From contig PLUE01000064.1 in NCBI GenBank assembly GCA_003164785.1, positions 1-64,000 of the forward strand: DNA of 64,000 nucleotides. Direction: 5' to 3'. The translations under genes and the position numbers were made by a program. Of the stretch, positions 18,039 to 27,195 are shown piece by piece (positions within the stretch are counted from its first letter, which is position 1; every line of letters begins with the position of its first letter). Source of the DNA: Gammaproteobacteria bacterium (GTDB taxonomy: Bacteria; Pseudomonadota; Gammaproteobacteria; Steroidobacterales; Steroidobacteraceae). The notes below the pieces were generated by a model. It was not told where the DNA came from. It was given only the letters and a program-made list of their open reading frames with translations, and made no database searches.

Positions 18039-18899
18039 CTAGGTTGCTCTACGCCGCGAAGGAGTCCTTGGAGACACAGCGATATTGATGTGACGATAAG
18101 TGACATCGCGCTCGGTAATGTCGTCTGGCACGACAATGTTGTCGGAGGACACCAGTACGGCATATCGAACGCGGGTCAATTCCGCGCCGGCGAGCGCCCC
18201 TGATGCGTAAGATATTGCCTGAGTACGTGCCGAGACAAAAAGGCGCTCTGCATTGGCGCTATTGGCGAGCTTCTTCCATTCGGTCAGTACCAAGCCTTCC
18301 GCAGATCGTGTAGCGGTTTGAAGGTCGTGCATTGGCTCTTGGAAAACAAGGTCAGTGCGCGCTCCTTTCGAATCAACCTTGAAAGCCCATATGCCGTGGG
18401 ATAGGAGATGGACGGCGCCCAGTTTTTCGCACGCTACCTCGCCAACCTCCCAAGCCTTTCGCCATCGATCCCCCAATTGCTCGTCGACGACGATGGAGCG
18501 TTGCAGGTGCTCAAAGGCTCTCTCAGTTCGGCTTTGGATACTCGCCTGGTGATCCGACAGCAGGTAGGTGACTTCCGCCTCGAGCGACGCCAAGACGACC
18601 AGAGCGGATCGGATGTAGACCTGTCTCATGTCCTGGGTCGTCGCTGAGACCTCGGAAACTAGCGGCCGTGCCTTTGACTCTGCCGCCTCGATCCGCGTAC
18701 ACACTTCATGGCTTGAGGGGCCAAGCCGGGCGCGAAAGATTGCCAGATCTGCGAGAATTGCGGCGGCCGTCTTCCCCAAATCGACCATTGCCCCCAAGCT
18801 GTCGTTATTCTTTTCGAATAAAGAACCTGCCAGTTCCGTTGCCTTCACCAACCCGTGAATCCGTGCGGAAAGCCGTGCCCACTCATTGAAAATCACCAT
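18039..18899 (-). CDS. Hypothetical protein, island cargo
   Basis: 286 residues from ATG 18899 (an in-frame ATG at 18944 would add 15). The N-terminal two-thirds is helical and coiled-coil-like (SRTERAFEHLQRSIVVDEQL); the last third is mixed, with an ISYASGALAGAELTRVRYAVLV segment that looks like a beta-alpha core. I do not recognise the family. The predicted soluble protein lies 91 bp upstream of, and on the same strand as, the HEPN-like gene, so the two may form a unit. Confidence 0.6.
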   Translation of the reverse strand: MVIFNEWARLSARIHGLVKATELAGSLFEKNNDSLGAMVDLGKTAAAILADLAIFRARLGPSSHEVCTRIEAAESKARPLVSEVSATTQDMRQVYIRSALVVLASLEAEVTYLLSDHQASIQSRTERAFEHLQRSIVVDEQLGDRWRKAWEVGEVACEKLGAVHLLSHGIWAFKVDSKGARTDLVFQEPMHDLQTATRSAEGLVLTEWKKLANSANAERLFVSARTQAISYASGALAGAELTRVRYAVLVSSDNIVVPDDITERDVTYRHINIAVSPRTPSRRRAT

Positions 18900-19347
18900 C
18901 GGAGACCCCTCTCGCGCTCTCTTTGCGAGGAACGTGAACTGCACAGTTTACCCTGATGAGATCTGTGCAGACAGTTTCGCAAGCTCGCAGAACAGCCTGG
19001 CGCCGTTGGACAGCGGGTGGTATCGATGGAACCGCTGCAAAGCACTCTGGGGCTTGCCATGGCCTGCGCCATCACGGCCCATAGGGGCCGCTCTCAAGGC
19101 GCGCGCAACGACTTTGAACTTCCGACCCGCCGCGGCTTGCCGTCCAAGGCGTCGTTCTGTCTCACCAAATGCGCACCATCGATTTGAAGGCACGTAAGGG
19201 CAAGAAGCTTTGCAGCGTGCCGCGCGCGACGCTGCAAGCGACGCGCTCACGCCTAAAGACCCTCCTCGGACTGTAGCGCGCCCCGGGACTCCCAAACTCG
19301 AAAATCCATCTCGCGCTCGGCAGCGTAGTAAAATGCGGTCCGAACCT
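18900..19347. other. Intergenic between divergent genes
   Basis: About 450 bp separating a minus-strand and a plus-strand gene. Open frames here overlap in several registers without conserved motifs. It should contain two divergent promoters; none is clear enough to place. Confidence 0.45.
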
Positions 19348-20415
19348 ATGTATCCAAAAAAATTCATATTCGATCCGGCGCATATAGCGAGAGCCCGCCT
19401 CGTCACATTGAGATCGCCAAATCTGAATGTCCTGCTCGATAACGGTGTGGTAATGCCTGGTATCGCTCATTTTCTGGAAGATGGATTCAAAGCACGCGAC
19501 AAACAGGGCAAGCTTCTGCATCCTGATTTGAGCGCGCTTCTCAACTCGAGCATTGGCATTTTCAGCGATTACGGCGGCGAAGATCCATCGAGCCGATATT
19601 TCACCTATTCGTTCCTAGTCTGCGCCTACGGTTCGCTGGAACCATTCAAGCAGCAGATGGCTGCGCTTCGAGAATCGTCCGGCCTCGGCCAAAAGGAAAT
19701 CGCTTTCAAGGACCTTCGCCATGGCCCATCGCGGCGCATGTTGCCTGCGTATTTGAAGTTGACTGACCAATACATCTCCGGTCTGCTCTTCACCTTGGCC
19801 GTCGACAAATCGATCCCATCACTCTTCGGCCCGGGGGATTCCGAAACGCAGAGCAAGATGTCGGACGCGCTGGAGAAGGGCGGTTATGGCGCCGTCAACT
19901 CCAAGGTAGGGGAAAAACTTTTTAGGGTTGTCCATTGCATCGCCTTCTTGATCGCGCTTCTGGGGCATTCGGGTCAGAAGATATTCTGGATGACGGATCA
20001 CGATGCTATCGGAGAAACACCGGAGCGACACACCAAGCTGCTTGGTATCCTCGACCAAGTGATCCCGCTTTACACCAAGAAATCATTCGCGTTCCTTGGG
20101 GGCGCTCGGCCGTTTACGCCTCGATCGTTTGAGCTTCTTGACCTGCTTAGCGTGAGTGACATCGCCGCCGGTGCGATCGCGCAGGTCTTGAGCAGCATCG
20201 ACACGCTCGGCCAGGAAAATGCCCAGATAAAACCCGGCGGGGATCACGTCCTGCGTTGGCTATGCCACAACAGTATTGCGTTGAAGAAGTTCGCCATGAC
20301 GGTGAAACGTCTTCCAGACGGAACTGTCGGCTGTGGGCCAATCGACTTTGAAGCGCGTGCTCCAATTAAGGATGAGCTTTTCATCCCAACGCAGTTAGTT
20401 CGCCGATCACAGTGA
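19348..20415 (+). CDS. Putative DUF3800-like RNase-H-fold protein
   Basis: 355 residues from ATG 19348; an ATG at 19333 and a longer open frame from 19210 exist. Features recalling DUF3800/RNase-H-like enzymes are an early acidic turn (IFSDYGGEDPSSRYFTYS), a following EIAFKDLRHGP segment, a central WMTDHDAIGE stretch and a late SVSDIAAGAIAQ helix. These could supply the acidic catalytic residues. This is a distant, unaided resemblance. It is followed by a small gene after a hairpin. Confidence 0.45.
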   Translation: MYPKKFIFDPAHIARARLVTLRSPNLNVLLDNGVVMPGIAHFLEDGFKARDKQGKLLHPDLSALLNSSIGIFSDYGGEDPSSRYFTYSFLVCAYGSLEPFKQQMAALRESSGLGQKEIAFKDLRHGPSRRMLPAYLKLTDQYISGLLFTLAVDKSIPSLFGPGDSETQSKMSDALEKGGYGAVNSKVGEKLFRVVHCIAFLIALLGHSGQKIFWMTDHDAIGETPERHTKLLGILDQVIPLYTKKSFAFLGGARPFTPRSFELLDLLSVSDIAAGAIAQVLSSIDTLGQENAQIKPGGDHVLRWLCHNSIALKKFAMTVKRLPDGTVGCGPIDFEARAPIKDELFIPTQLVRRSQ

Positions 20416-20421
20416 AAGGCT

Positions 20422-20443
20422 GTCGCGGCTGTTTGGCCGCGAC
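20422..20443 (+). promoter_or_regulatory. Perfect 8-bp-stem hairpin between two cargo genes
   Basis: GTCGCGGC (20422-20429), a six-base loop and GCCGCGAC (20436-20443) form a strong stem. Only a short T stretch follows, so it may be an attenuator or processing site more than a full terminator. It lies in the gap before the next start codon and argues against translation from the GTG at 20412. Confidence 0.5.
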
Positions 20444-20471
20444 GTTTAATGGCAACGGAGGCGGGGCATTC

Positions 20472-20942
20472 ATGGAACGAACCGAACTCGAGCAGCTGCT
20501 CACGTGTCCGCTCAACTGGTCGGCCGTCTGTGACGAGATCGAACTCGTCCGCTGGCTTCAATTCGCGTGGTACGCGACTGCATGCAAGTACCAAGTGGAT
20601 GGGGAGATCCAGCGTCTCATTTCCTATGATGACTTTGCCCCGTCCACGTCGGAACTCGACTTCCTTGAGGAGCATTTGGAACTTCGGACCGAACTCATCA
20701 ACGTGCGCGAGCGGCACACCGACGCAAAAGAGGAATGCCTAAAGAACTACCAGAACCTTCATCGGCAACGGGCGCTGCGCCGAGATGAATATCCCAAGCA
20801 CTATCCGAATCCAAGTTGGACCTTGGAAAAAGTCTGTGCCGAATCGGTAAAGCGCGGCGACGCCGTTCTGCTTCCCATCCTCGATGAGACCCTGCAAGGC
20901 AAGCTCCTCTGGGCGGCACTCGATGAGATCGTCTACCGCTAG
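20472..20942 (+). CDS. Hypothetical helical partner protein
   Basis: 156 residues from ATG 20472, chosen for its GGAGG site 10 nt upstream; a GTG at 20412 overlaps the preceding stop but lies before the hairpin. The product is acidic and helical with a likely coiled coil in EEHLELRTELINVRERHTDAKEE. The family is not recognised. Close spacing suggests it works with the RNase-H-like gene upstream. The same frame stays open beyond its TAG stop for 91 more codons. Confidence 0.5.
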   Translation: MERTELEQLLTCPLNWSAVCDEIELVRWLQFAWYATACKYQVDGEIQRLISYDDFAPSTSELDFLEEHLELRTELINVRERHTDAKEECLKNYQNLHRQRALRRDEYPKHYPNPSWTLEKVCAESVKRGDAVLLPILDETLQGKLLWAALDEIVYR

Positions 20943-21218
20943 GTCAGATGCAGTACGCTCGAAGCCCACGTCGAGCCCGAAGCGCCCGCTGCCGCGCCCG
21001 CCGCATTGTTCGATCGCCATACGCGTATCCTCGCCGCCGACCTCAATCGTATCGTCGGCGCGAGTCAGGGACAAGCGACGCCGTATCTACTCTTCAATCT
21101 GACAAAGCCCACCGCCGAGTTTCATGCGTATCCGATCAGCGGCGAGGCATATCAGACCAACGAATTCCAGGCCCACGTGCAGGGTTGGGACTACGGCCTC
21201 AAGATCCCATCAAAATGA
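20943..21218 (+). pseudogene. Possible C-terminal gene remnant
   Basis: The frame after the TAG at 20940-20942 stays open to 21218 and reads like protein, for example TPYLLFNLTKPTAEFHAYP and FQAHVQGWDYGLKIPSK. It has no good start (a TTG at 21006 is the first candidate). It may be the tail of a lost gene, or a readthrough extension of the ORF before it. Weakly supported. Confidence 0.3.
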
Positions 21219-21327
21219 TCCCGCTGGGAGAGCGGCGAGGGAGGGTGGTCGCATGCTGCCGATCGCCTACGCGCCGGGCTATCTCGATCCCGTCGGCCGA
21301 ACGCTCCCGACTGACTTGGGATGTTCC

Positions 21328-22782
21328 TCATTGTTGATCGCACGGGACGTCCCAAACCACATGCATCGACAGAGCGTCATTGCCGCCGTTGATCGAACCG
21401 CTACACTCGGCATGGCTCCCGTCTTTGTTCTCCTGGAGAACATGTTCGTTACGTTGCCCCGAGCATTTGACGGAGGTGACTTTCGCGGGAGCGTTCCAGC
21501 GGATCGTCCATTTCTGGAGGCGTGTGCCTCCGCCGCCATCGCCCAAATCGATCCGCTGGCCGTCAGGCCGAGTTTGCATGACGCCCGGCTCGTCAGGCGA
21601 AAAAGTAACCGTTTTCTCCTCAGTGCATATCTTGGGGGGCGACCTCGACGCCACCTGATTGCGTTGAGAGGCGGGCGCCAGACGGACTGACACGCCGTGA
21701 TTGCCAATCTTGACGATTGAGTCGGCTTCGCCGGCACTGACGATTCCGACACATAGGCCGGCTTCGGTTGAAATCAGCCAAACGTGCGAACTCGACGTCG
21801 GCGTGGTCCAATTCATAGTGTTTGGAATGTCGGACCCCACACTTGGTATGACTTTCGCTGTTTCATCGATCCAACGGACTTTGGCGGTGTTGCCTGAGGC
21901 ATTGACAAATTCCAGATTGACGTCTTCCGACGACGCGCTCGGTTCGGACGCCACTCGGCTGAGTTCGCCGCAGGGAATCGATTTTGCGATACCAGTTCCC
22001 GCGAGTTCAGACGATTTTCCATGTCGCGCTGTTCCAGAAGTGATGCCCTCGCGAATATGCTTGATCGCTTCCGCCACGGCGCCAATCCCGATGATAGTCA
22101 CTGCAAGGACGACTAACCCGGCAATAATCCAATTGTTCTTCAGCGTTCTAATCCATCGGTCCGCCGTGGATTCGGTCTTCTCGCTCATGGGCGCCACCCT
22201 CTCCGAATAGGTCTGTGAGACGCCAATTTTGTGCACATCCCGCTGTGTCGCCTCGGCCTTACGTCGATCAGCCTCTTCCTTGAATGCGTTAGCAAGCATG
22301 TCCTCGGTCAGTACGCTGAACGTCTGGTCTTTCGACTGCAGGAAAGTCCCGATCGGCAGACTCTTCGTCGAGTAGGCAGAAAGCTCTGCATCGGTCAGCT
22401 TGGGAAAAAATGTATGGAGTTGGTCCAGCTCTTTGGAGACTTCCCGCGCCCGATCCAGGCCCTCCGCCGAATCCGCGCGGCCGTAGCCGCGAACGGCGTC
22501 AGCTCCCTCTTTCAGGGCGCCCTCTCCGGAACGAAGGTGCATCTGCGCATCCACTGCGTCGATCCCTTTGGCATTGATTCGGGCGGTGTATTCGATACGA
22601 AACGTATCGATGACGCCAAGGTCGCGCAGGTAGCGCCAGGCGGCTTCTGCCTCTGACGGCGATAGCTGACAAGCGTCAGCGAGCCGCGCGACGAAGATTG
22701 GCTCGTGCGAGTGTTCGGTCCGCTCACGCACAAGCGCGAGAAGCCGCATCGCCCGATCCTTGGAGGTCTCCCCGTGATTCAT
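21328..22782 (-). CDS. Membrane protein: winged-helix N-terminus and VHL-beta-like domain
   Basis: 484 residues. The N-terminus (about 8-70) resembles a winged helix (LADACQLSPSEAEAAWRYL followed by a short beta hairpin). A helical linker leads to one membrane helix (about 217-236, NNWIIAGLVVLAVTIIGIGA). Residues about 286-350 match the von Hippel-Lindau beta-domain pattern: LEFVNASGNTAKVRWID and then HVWLISTEAGLCVGIV. The last 110 residues have several Cys and may form a second beta domain. A membrane-tethered sensor is inferred. It is divergent from the IetAS-like pair. Confidence 0.6.
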   Translation of the reverse strand: MNHGETSKDRAMRLLALVRERTEHSHEPIFVARLADACQLSPSEAEAAWRYLRDLGVIDTFRIEYTARINAKGIDAVDAQMHLRSGEGALKEGADAVRGYGRADSAEGLDRAREVSKELDQLHTFFPKLTDAELSAYSTKSLPIGTFLQSKDQTFSVLTEDMLANAFKEEADRRKAEATQRDVHKIGVSQTYSERVAPMSEKTESTADRWIRTLKNNWIIAGLVVLAVTIIGIGAVAEAIKHIREGITSGTARHGKSSELAGTGIAKSIPCGELSRVASEPSASSEDVNLEFVNASGNTAKVRWIDETAKVIPSVGSDIPNTMNWTTPTSSSHVWLISTEAGLCVGIVSAGEADSIVKIGNHGVSVRLAPASQRNQVASRSPPKICTEEKTVTFSPDEPGVMQTRPDGQRIDLGDGGGGTRLQKWTIRWNAPAKVTSVKCSGQRNEHVLQENKDGSHAECSGSINGGNDALSMHVVWDVPCDQQ

Positions 22783-23160
22783 TGCATTCCTTCAGCGACA
22801 TTCTAGTGCAGCCAGGTGCCAGCCGACACCAGAAAAATGCGACAGCCGGGCGGACGCTGACGCCAGCTTCACCGAGACCCAAAAACCCTGAGAATTCAGC
22901 ACCCAACGCACCGCATCGATGCAATCCTCGTGAGGCGAGGAGGGTGCAAAAGTTATCGGTCCGTGACCCTCTGCCCATGCCAAAGTCGTGAAGTCCCCGC
23001 GGATGCCCCTTGCAGAATTCGTGAGGGTGCCGCTTACCTGAGGCGCCAGGACCGCTTCTGCCGGTCACATTGAGAGATTGTCGACGGCCGGAATCCTCCC
23101 GGGCCTGTCGATTCACCAGCTGGTTCGCTGGCAGATCGATCGGCACACCCAGCCTGCACC

Positions 23161-23367
23161 AAGATCGGCGCGATTTGGAAGCGCCATCCTGAATTCACCG
23201 CAAGGCAGGTGATGACTAAACTCGGGCCCGAGCACTGGGTGGCCTTGCAATGGGTTCAGAAAATGCCGAGAGAGTGTTGGCGGGCGTCAGTAAGGCGCAG
23301 CGCGGAAGAGAAGCGCATAGGACGGCGGATTCATGTTTACCGCCGGCCGCGTGCGACCTTAAACTGA
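23161..23367 (+). pseudogene. Short protein-like remnant
   Basis: One frame reads IGAIWKRHPEFTARQVMTKL and then WVQKMPRECWRAS with a GRR near the end, before TGA at 23365. The composition looks like real protein, but there is no start codon at the head; the first ATG is 23212, which would give 51 residues. It could be a small gene from that ATG or a decayed one. Confidence 0.3.
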
Positions 23368-23473
23368 ATCTCCCCCTCTGATCGGCTCACGGCCGACACT
23401 GTCGCCCGATGATTTCAACGGACGTGGGTGTCGGTGAGCTCGGGGCCCCGTCATTGGGCGCCGTCGGCAAAGG

Positions 23474-23514
23474 ATTGTAGTGAATCGCTTCGGCGGGTGA
23501 ACTACACTACCAAT
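23474..23514. promoter_or_regulatory. Inverted repeat before the AAA ATPase gene
   Basis: ATTGTAGTG (23474-23482) and CACTACCAAT (23505-23514) are near-perfect inverted copies with one extra base, and the second ends directly at the ATG. The position would suit an operator that blocks expression of the downstream pair. Confidence 0.4.
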
Positions 23515-24501
23515 ATGGCGAAGTCTGATCAGCTAAAAGCGTTGTTGCGCAGTCACGCCGAAGGCGACGACGCGCGCTTTTATGCCGTAGCGATGCAGGT
23601 TGCAGCGCAAGCCGCTCGAAGTGGCCACGGTAAGCTCGCGCAGGAGTTGCGGGATCTGATCGACGAAGCGAAGGCGCGCAGACTGGCGACCGACATGCAG
23701 CCGGGGATCAGACCCGCGTTGCTTGCCCAGCCAAGGGGCGAACTTTCAGGACTGCTGACGGTGGTGTACCCAAAGACACGCATCGCCGACATGGCGTTGA
23801 CGGACGCTCTCCGTACTCGACTCAATCGAGTGCTGACCGAGCAGCGACAGCGTGAACGGATTCGAGAGCATGGGTTTTCTCCGATACGGAAGCTGCTTCT
23901 GGTCGGGCCACCAGGAACTGGTAAAACGATGACGGCTGCGGCGCTTGCGGGCGAGCTCGGGATTCCCTTGTTCAGTATTCAGTTGGATGCGCTCATCACT
24001 AAATTTATGGGCGAAACAGCCGCGAAATTGAGACTCATTTTTGATGCGATTCGGTCAACGCGTGGTGTCTACTTGTTCGACGAATTTGACGCCCTCGGCA
24101 GCGACCGCAGTACGCGCAACGATGTGGGCGAAATCCGTCGGGTTTTGAATTCCTTTCTGCAATTCCTCGAGCAGGATAGTTCGCAAAGCCTGGTGCTTGC
24201 GGCGACGAACCACGTGGGGCTGCTCGATCGTGCGCTGTTTCGACGCTTCGATGCGGTACTCGAATACACGTTGCCGACGAGTGCAGTTATTACGCGCGTC
24301 ATGAAGGCGCGACTGGCATTGCTCGACACCTCGGGCATCGATTGGCACAACGCCGCGAAGCTGGCAGAGGGCCTGAGTCATGCGGAGATTGCGGCCGCGT
24401 GTGAGCAAGCGGCAAAAAATGCGATTCTTGAGCAATCGACTTCGGTACGCGACTCCGAGCTGGCGTTGGCCATCGAGGAACGACGCGCTACTCACGCATA
24501 A
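23515..24501 (+). CDS. ietA: IetA-like AAA ATPase
   Basis: 328 residues from ATG 23515; the upstream extension to 23428 is not protein-like. AAA+ core: Walker A GPPGTGKT (131-138), Walker B VYLFDEFD (185-192), sensor-1 Asn in ATNH (about 232) and arginine-finger-like RR in LFRRFD (243-244). The N-terminal 80 residues are helical. The next gene, 20 bp on, is a subtilisin-like protease. An AAA ATPase plus S8 protease pair is the IetAS arrangement, known from Agrobacterium plasmid stability and as an anti-phage system. The symbol rests on architecture and gene order. Confidence 0.75.
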   Translation: MAKSDQLKALLRSHAEGDDARFYAVAMQVAAQAARSGHGKLAQELRDLIDEAKARRLATDMQPGIRPALLAQPRGELSGLLTVVYPKTRIADMALTDALRTRLNRVLTEQRQRERIREHGFSPIRKLLLVGPPGTGKTMTAAALAGELGIPLFSIQLDALITKFMGETAAKLRLIFDAIRSTRGVYLFDEFDALGSDRSTRNDVGEIRRVLNSFLQFLEQDSSQSLVLAATNHVGLLDRALFRRFDAVLEYTLPTSAVITRVMKARLALLDTSGIDWHNAAKLAEGLSHAEIAAACEQAAKNAILEQSTSVRDSELALAIEERRATHA

Positions 24502-24521
24502 ATTCGAAGGATAGCTGAAAC

Positions 24522-27047
24522 GTGGCGGCTCCCCGGAATCGCAGGCACATTATCGTCACGCGTGCGCCGACCAGCGAGTCGTATACACCTCATAGCCGCA
24601 AAATGGATATTCCGAAGCCGGCTCCACCCGAGAACCGGTCGGCGCACGGACAAGCTCTGCGACAATCTTTAGAAGCGGCCGTTGTGGAGGCGCATCAGCG
24701 CAGAGAACAAGCCGGTGTTCAGGTGCCTGGGGCCGTCCCGGGCCTCTACGTGCAATTTGAAAGCCAGCCCGGCGTGCCACTACAACTTTCGTCATTGGAA
24801 GATTTGCGTCAAGGCATCGAACTCGTGGCAGTAGTACACGTGCAAAGTGACGAGCCTGTGCCGCGGCGAATAGAGCGGGCGACCGTCTTTGTTCCCGAGG
24901 GTAAAGTCAAGAAATTCGTGTCCAGGTTCGACGCGTATTCGCGAGATACGCCGAAAGCCAAGGGCGAGCGCCGCCATGAGGACATGCTTGATCCCGTCGC
25001 GATGCTACGACTCGCGACCTTGCGTGCGTTGTGGACCGATCCTCCCGACGAGTACCCCATTGGGGAACAAAATATCTGGTGGGAGGTTTGGCTGCGCCGC
25101 CACGACGGTAACGAGTTCCAGCGATTGACGGAATTGGCGGAGCTCATGCATCTAAAGGTCGGTGAGCGCCGCCTGCAGTTTGACGATCGTGTCGTCACAT
25201 TGGTCTGGGCAACGGCAAAGCAGTTGTCAGCGTCGATCGACGTCCTAAACGATGTGGCAGAAGTACGCCGCGCCAAGGAAACGGCGACTTTTTTCGCCGA
25301 TTTGGCGCCCGAAGAGCAGGCATCCTGGGTAAGTGATCTGCTATCGCGCACGACCCCACCGGCGCCGCTCGCGCCAGCCGTGTGTGTGCTGGACACCGGC
25401 GTTACGCGTGGGCACCCGTTGCTTCAGGCCGCATTGGCGGCGGCCGATTGCCACACGTGCGATCCGGCGTGGGGGACGCACGACCATCATGGTCACGGTA
25501 CAGAGATGGCTGGCCTCGCTCTATACGGCAATTTGGCGGTGGCGCTGACAGCCGCCGGGCCCATTCCACTTCGATACCTGCTGGAGTCAGTGAAAATTCT
25601 ACCGGCGGTGGGTTCTAATCGACCAGAGCTCTACGGCGCGATCACTGCAGAGGCGACGAGCCGCGCCGAGATTCAGGCACCCACAAGGCGACGCTGCTTC
25701 TCGATGTCGGTCACGGCAACCGATGAGCGAGATCGGGGTCAGCCTACGTCGTGGTCCGCCGCAATCGATGCATTGGCGGCGGGTCGCGCCCATGACGCCA
25801 CGACGCAGGGCCTGGTTTATTTGGACGACGGATCCAATCCTGTTCGCCGTCTTTTTGTTTTGTGCGCGGGTAACGTTGAGTCATCGGCTCTCGAAGCGAA
25901 TCATCTCGATCGTAGCGACGCCGATCCCATTCACGATCCCGCGCAGGCATGGAATGCTCTGACCGTGGGTGCGTTTACGGGCAAGGAAATCATTCAGGAT
26001 CCATCTTTCGCCGGTTGGGAGCCGGTCGCGGCTGCCGGCGACTTGTCGCCGTGGAGCACGACCGGCGTCTCGTTCGCCGAACCATGGCCGATTAAACCGG
26101 ATGTCGTCTTCGAGGGCGGCAATGTGGTCAAGGATGCCAACGGCACAATCGACTTTCCGTGCCCCGATCTGAGCCTATTGTCTACCTACTACCAACCCGC
26201 TCAACGGTCCTTTGTTCTTAGCTGGGGTACGAGCCCGGCGACGGCGCAGGTGGCTGGCATGGCGGCCGTGATTGCCGCTGAGTATCCAACTCTGTGGCCC
26301 GAAACCATACGTGCTCTCGTCATCCACTCGGCTGAATGGACGCGGCCTATGCAGGCGCATCTGCGCGGAGCCGGAGGCAAGCGTGCACGTGCGCGCCTGG
26401 TTCGACGTTACGGGTTCGGAGTTCCCAATGCCGACCGAGCCTTGCGCAGCGCAAACGACGCGCTCACATTGATAGTTGAAGGAACGATCCATCCATTTCG
26501 AGATGGAAAAATGCGCGAAATGCATTTTTTTGAGTTGCCGTGGCCCACGGACATACTGCAGAGTCTCGGCGAGACTCCGGTACGTCTTCGAGTAACGCTT
26601 TCGTATTTCATTGAACCGAACCCAGCTCGAGTTGGTTGGAAGCGGCGTCATCGGTACGCGTCGCATGGCTTGCGGTTCGAGGTGAAAACTCCCACTGAGT
26701 CTTTATCGGAGTTCCGCAAGCGACTAAACCAACGCGCGCTCGATCAGGATGATGAACGCCCGTCGCCCGCTGGCGATTCGGCGGACTGGTATCTCGGCGA
26801 ACAGGCGCGAAACCACGGGTCGATCCACTCGGATATCCTGCAGGGGTTTGCGGCCGATCTCGCAGAGCGCGGAGTCGTCGGCGTCTACCCGGTCAGTGGT
26901 TGGTGGAAAGATCAGCCAAAACGCGACCGTAGCGAGAAAGGAGCGCGGTATTCCTTGATAGTGTCGATTGAAACCCCAGGCGTCGACACGGATATATGGA
27001 CGCCGGTTGCCAACCAGGTGAACGTGCCTATCGCCATCGAGTTGTAG
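24522..27047 (+). CDS. ietS: IetS-like subtilisin (S8) serine protease
   Basis: 841 residues, no signal peptide, so cytoplasmic. A 270-residue N-terminal region precedes the S8 domain. The triad is Asp291 in VCVLDTGV, His325 in HGHGTEMAG and Ser571 in GTSPATAQVAG, with Asn451 (CAGN) as oxyanion residue. A C-terminal region of about 200 residues follows. All catalytic residues are present, so it should be active. It is 20 bp downstream of the AAA ATPase, which probably controls it. A role in phage-triggered toxicity is inferred from the IetAS parallel. Confidence 0.78.
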   Translation: MAAPRNRRHIIVTRAPTSESYTPHSRKMDIPKPAPPENRSAHGQALRQSLEAAVVEAHQRREQAGVQVPGAVPGLYVQFESQPGVPLQLSSLEDLRQGIELVAVVHVQSDEPVPRRIERATVFVPEGKVKKFVSRFDAYSRDTPKAKGERRHEDMLDPVAMLRLATLRALWTDPPDEYPIGEQNIWWEVWLRRHDGNEFQRLTELAELMHLKVGERRLQFDDRVVTLVWATAKQLSASIDVLNDVAEVRRAKETATFFADLAPEEQASWVSDLLSRTTPPAPLAPAVCVLDTGVTRGHPLLQAALAAADCHTCDPAWGTHDHHGHGTEMAGLALYGNLAVALTAAGPIPLRYLLESVKILPAVGSNRPELYGAITAEATSRAEIQAPTRRRCFSMSVTATDERDRGQPTSWSAAIDALAAGRAHDATTQGLVYLDDGSNPVRRLFVLCAGNVESSALEANHLDRSDADPIHDPAQAWNALTVGAFTGKEIIQDPSFAGWEPVAAAGDLSPWSTTGVSFAEPWPIKPDVVFEGGNVVKDANGTIDFPCPDLSLLSTYYQPAQRSFVLSWGTSPATAQVAGMAAVIAAEYPTLWPETIRALVIHSAEWTRPMQAHLRGAGGKRARARLVRRYGFGVPNADRALRSANDALTLIVEGTIHPFRDGKMREMHFFELPWPTDILQSLGETPVRLRVTLSYFIEPNPARVGWKRRHRYASHGLRFEVKTPTESLSEFRKRLNQRALDQDDERPSPAGDSADWYLGEQARNHGSIHSDILQGFAADLAERGVVGVYPVSGWWKDQPKRDRSEKGARYSLIVSIETPGVDTDIWTPVANQVNVPIAIEL

Positions 27048-27195
27048 CGGCTAAATCAACCAATGCAAGAGCTAAAGGCAAATAACATCGCTCGTCATGC
27101 GCCGAATAGGTGGCGCCATCCTGGCAGATTGGATGTTTGACCCTCGGAACAACGGCTTGTCTGGCGCAACTGCGCGTTAATGTTGAGCGAATGGA

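Larger units (their letters stand above)
22783..23514. other. Long divergent intergenic region
   Basis: About 730 bp between the VHL-beta gene and the AAA ATPase. It contains a short protein-like remnant (see 23161-23367) and an inverted repeat just before the ATPase start. The remainder shows no gene. Confidence 0.5.

Noticed and set aside
22724-23146. Minus-strand 140-codon frame upstream of the VHL-beta gene
   Set aside because: Composition is that of a random GC-rich frame and it overlaps the start of a better-supported gene.
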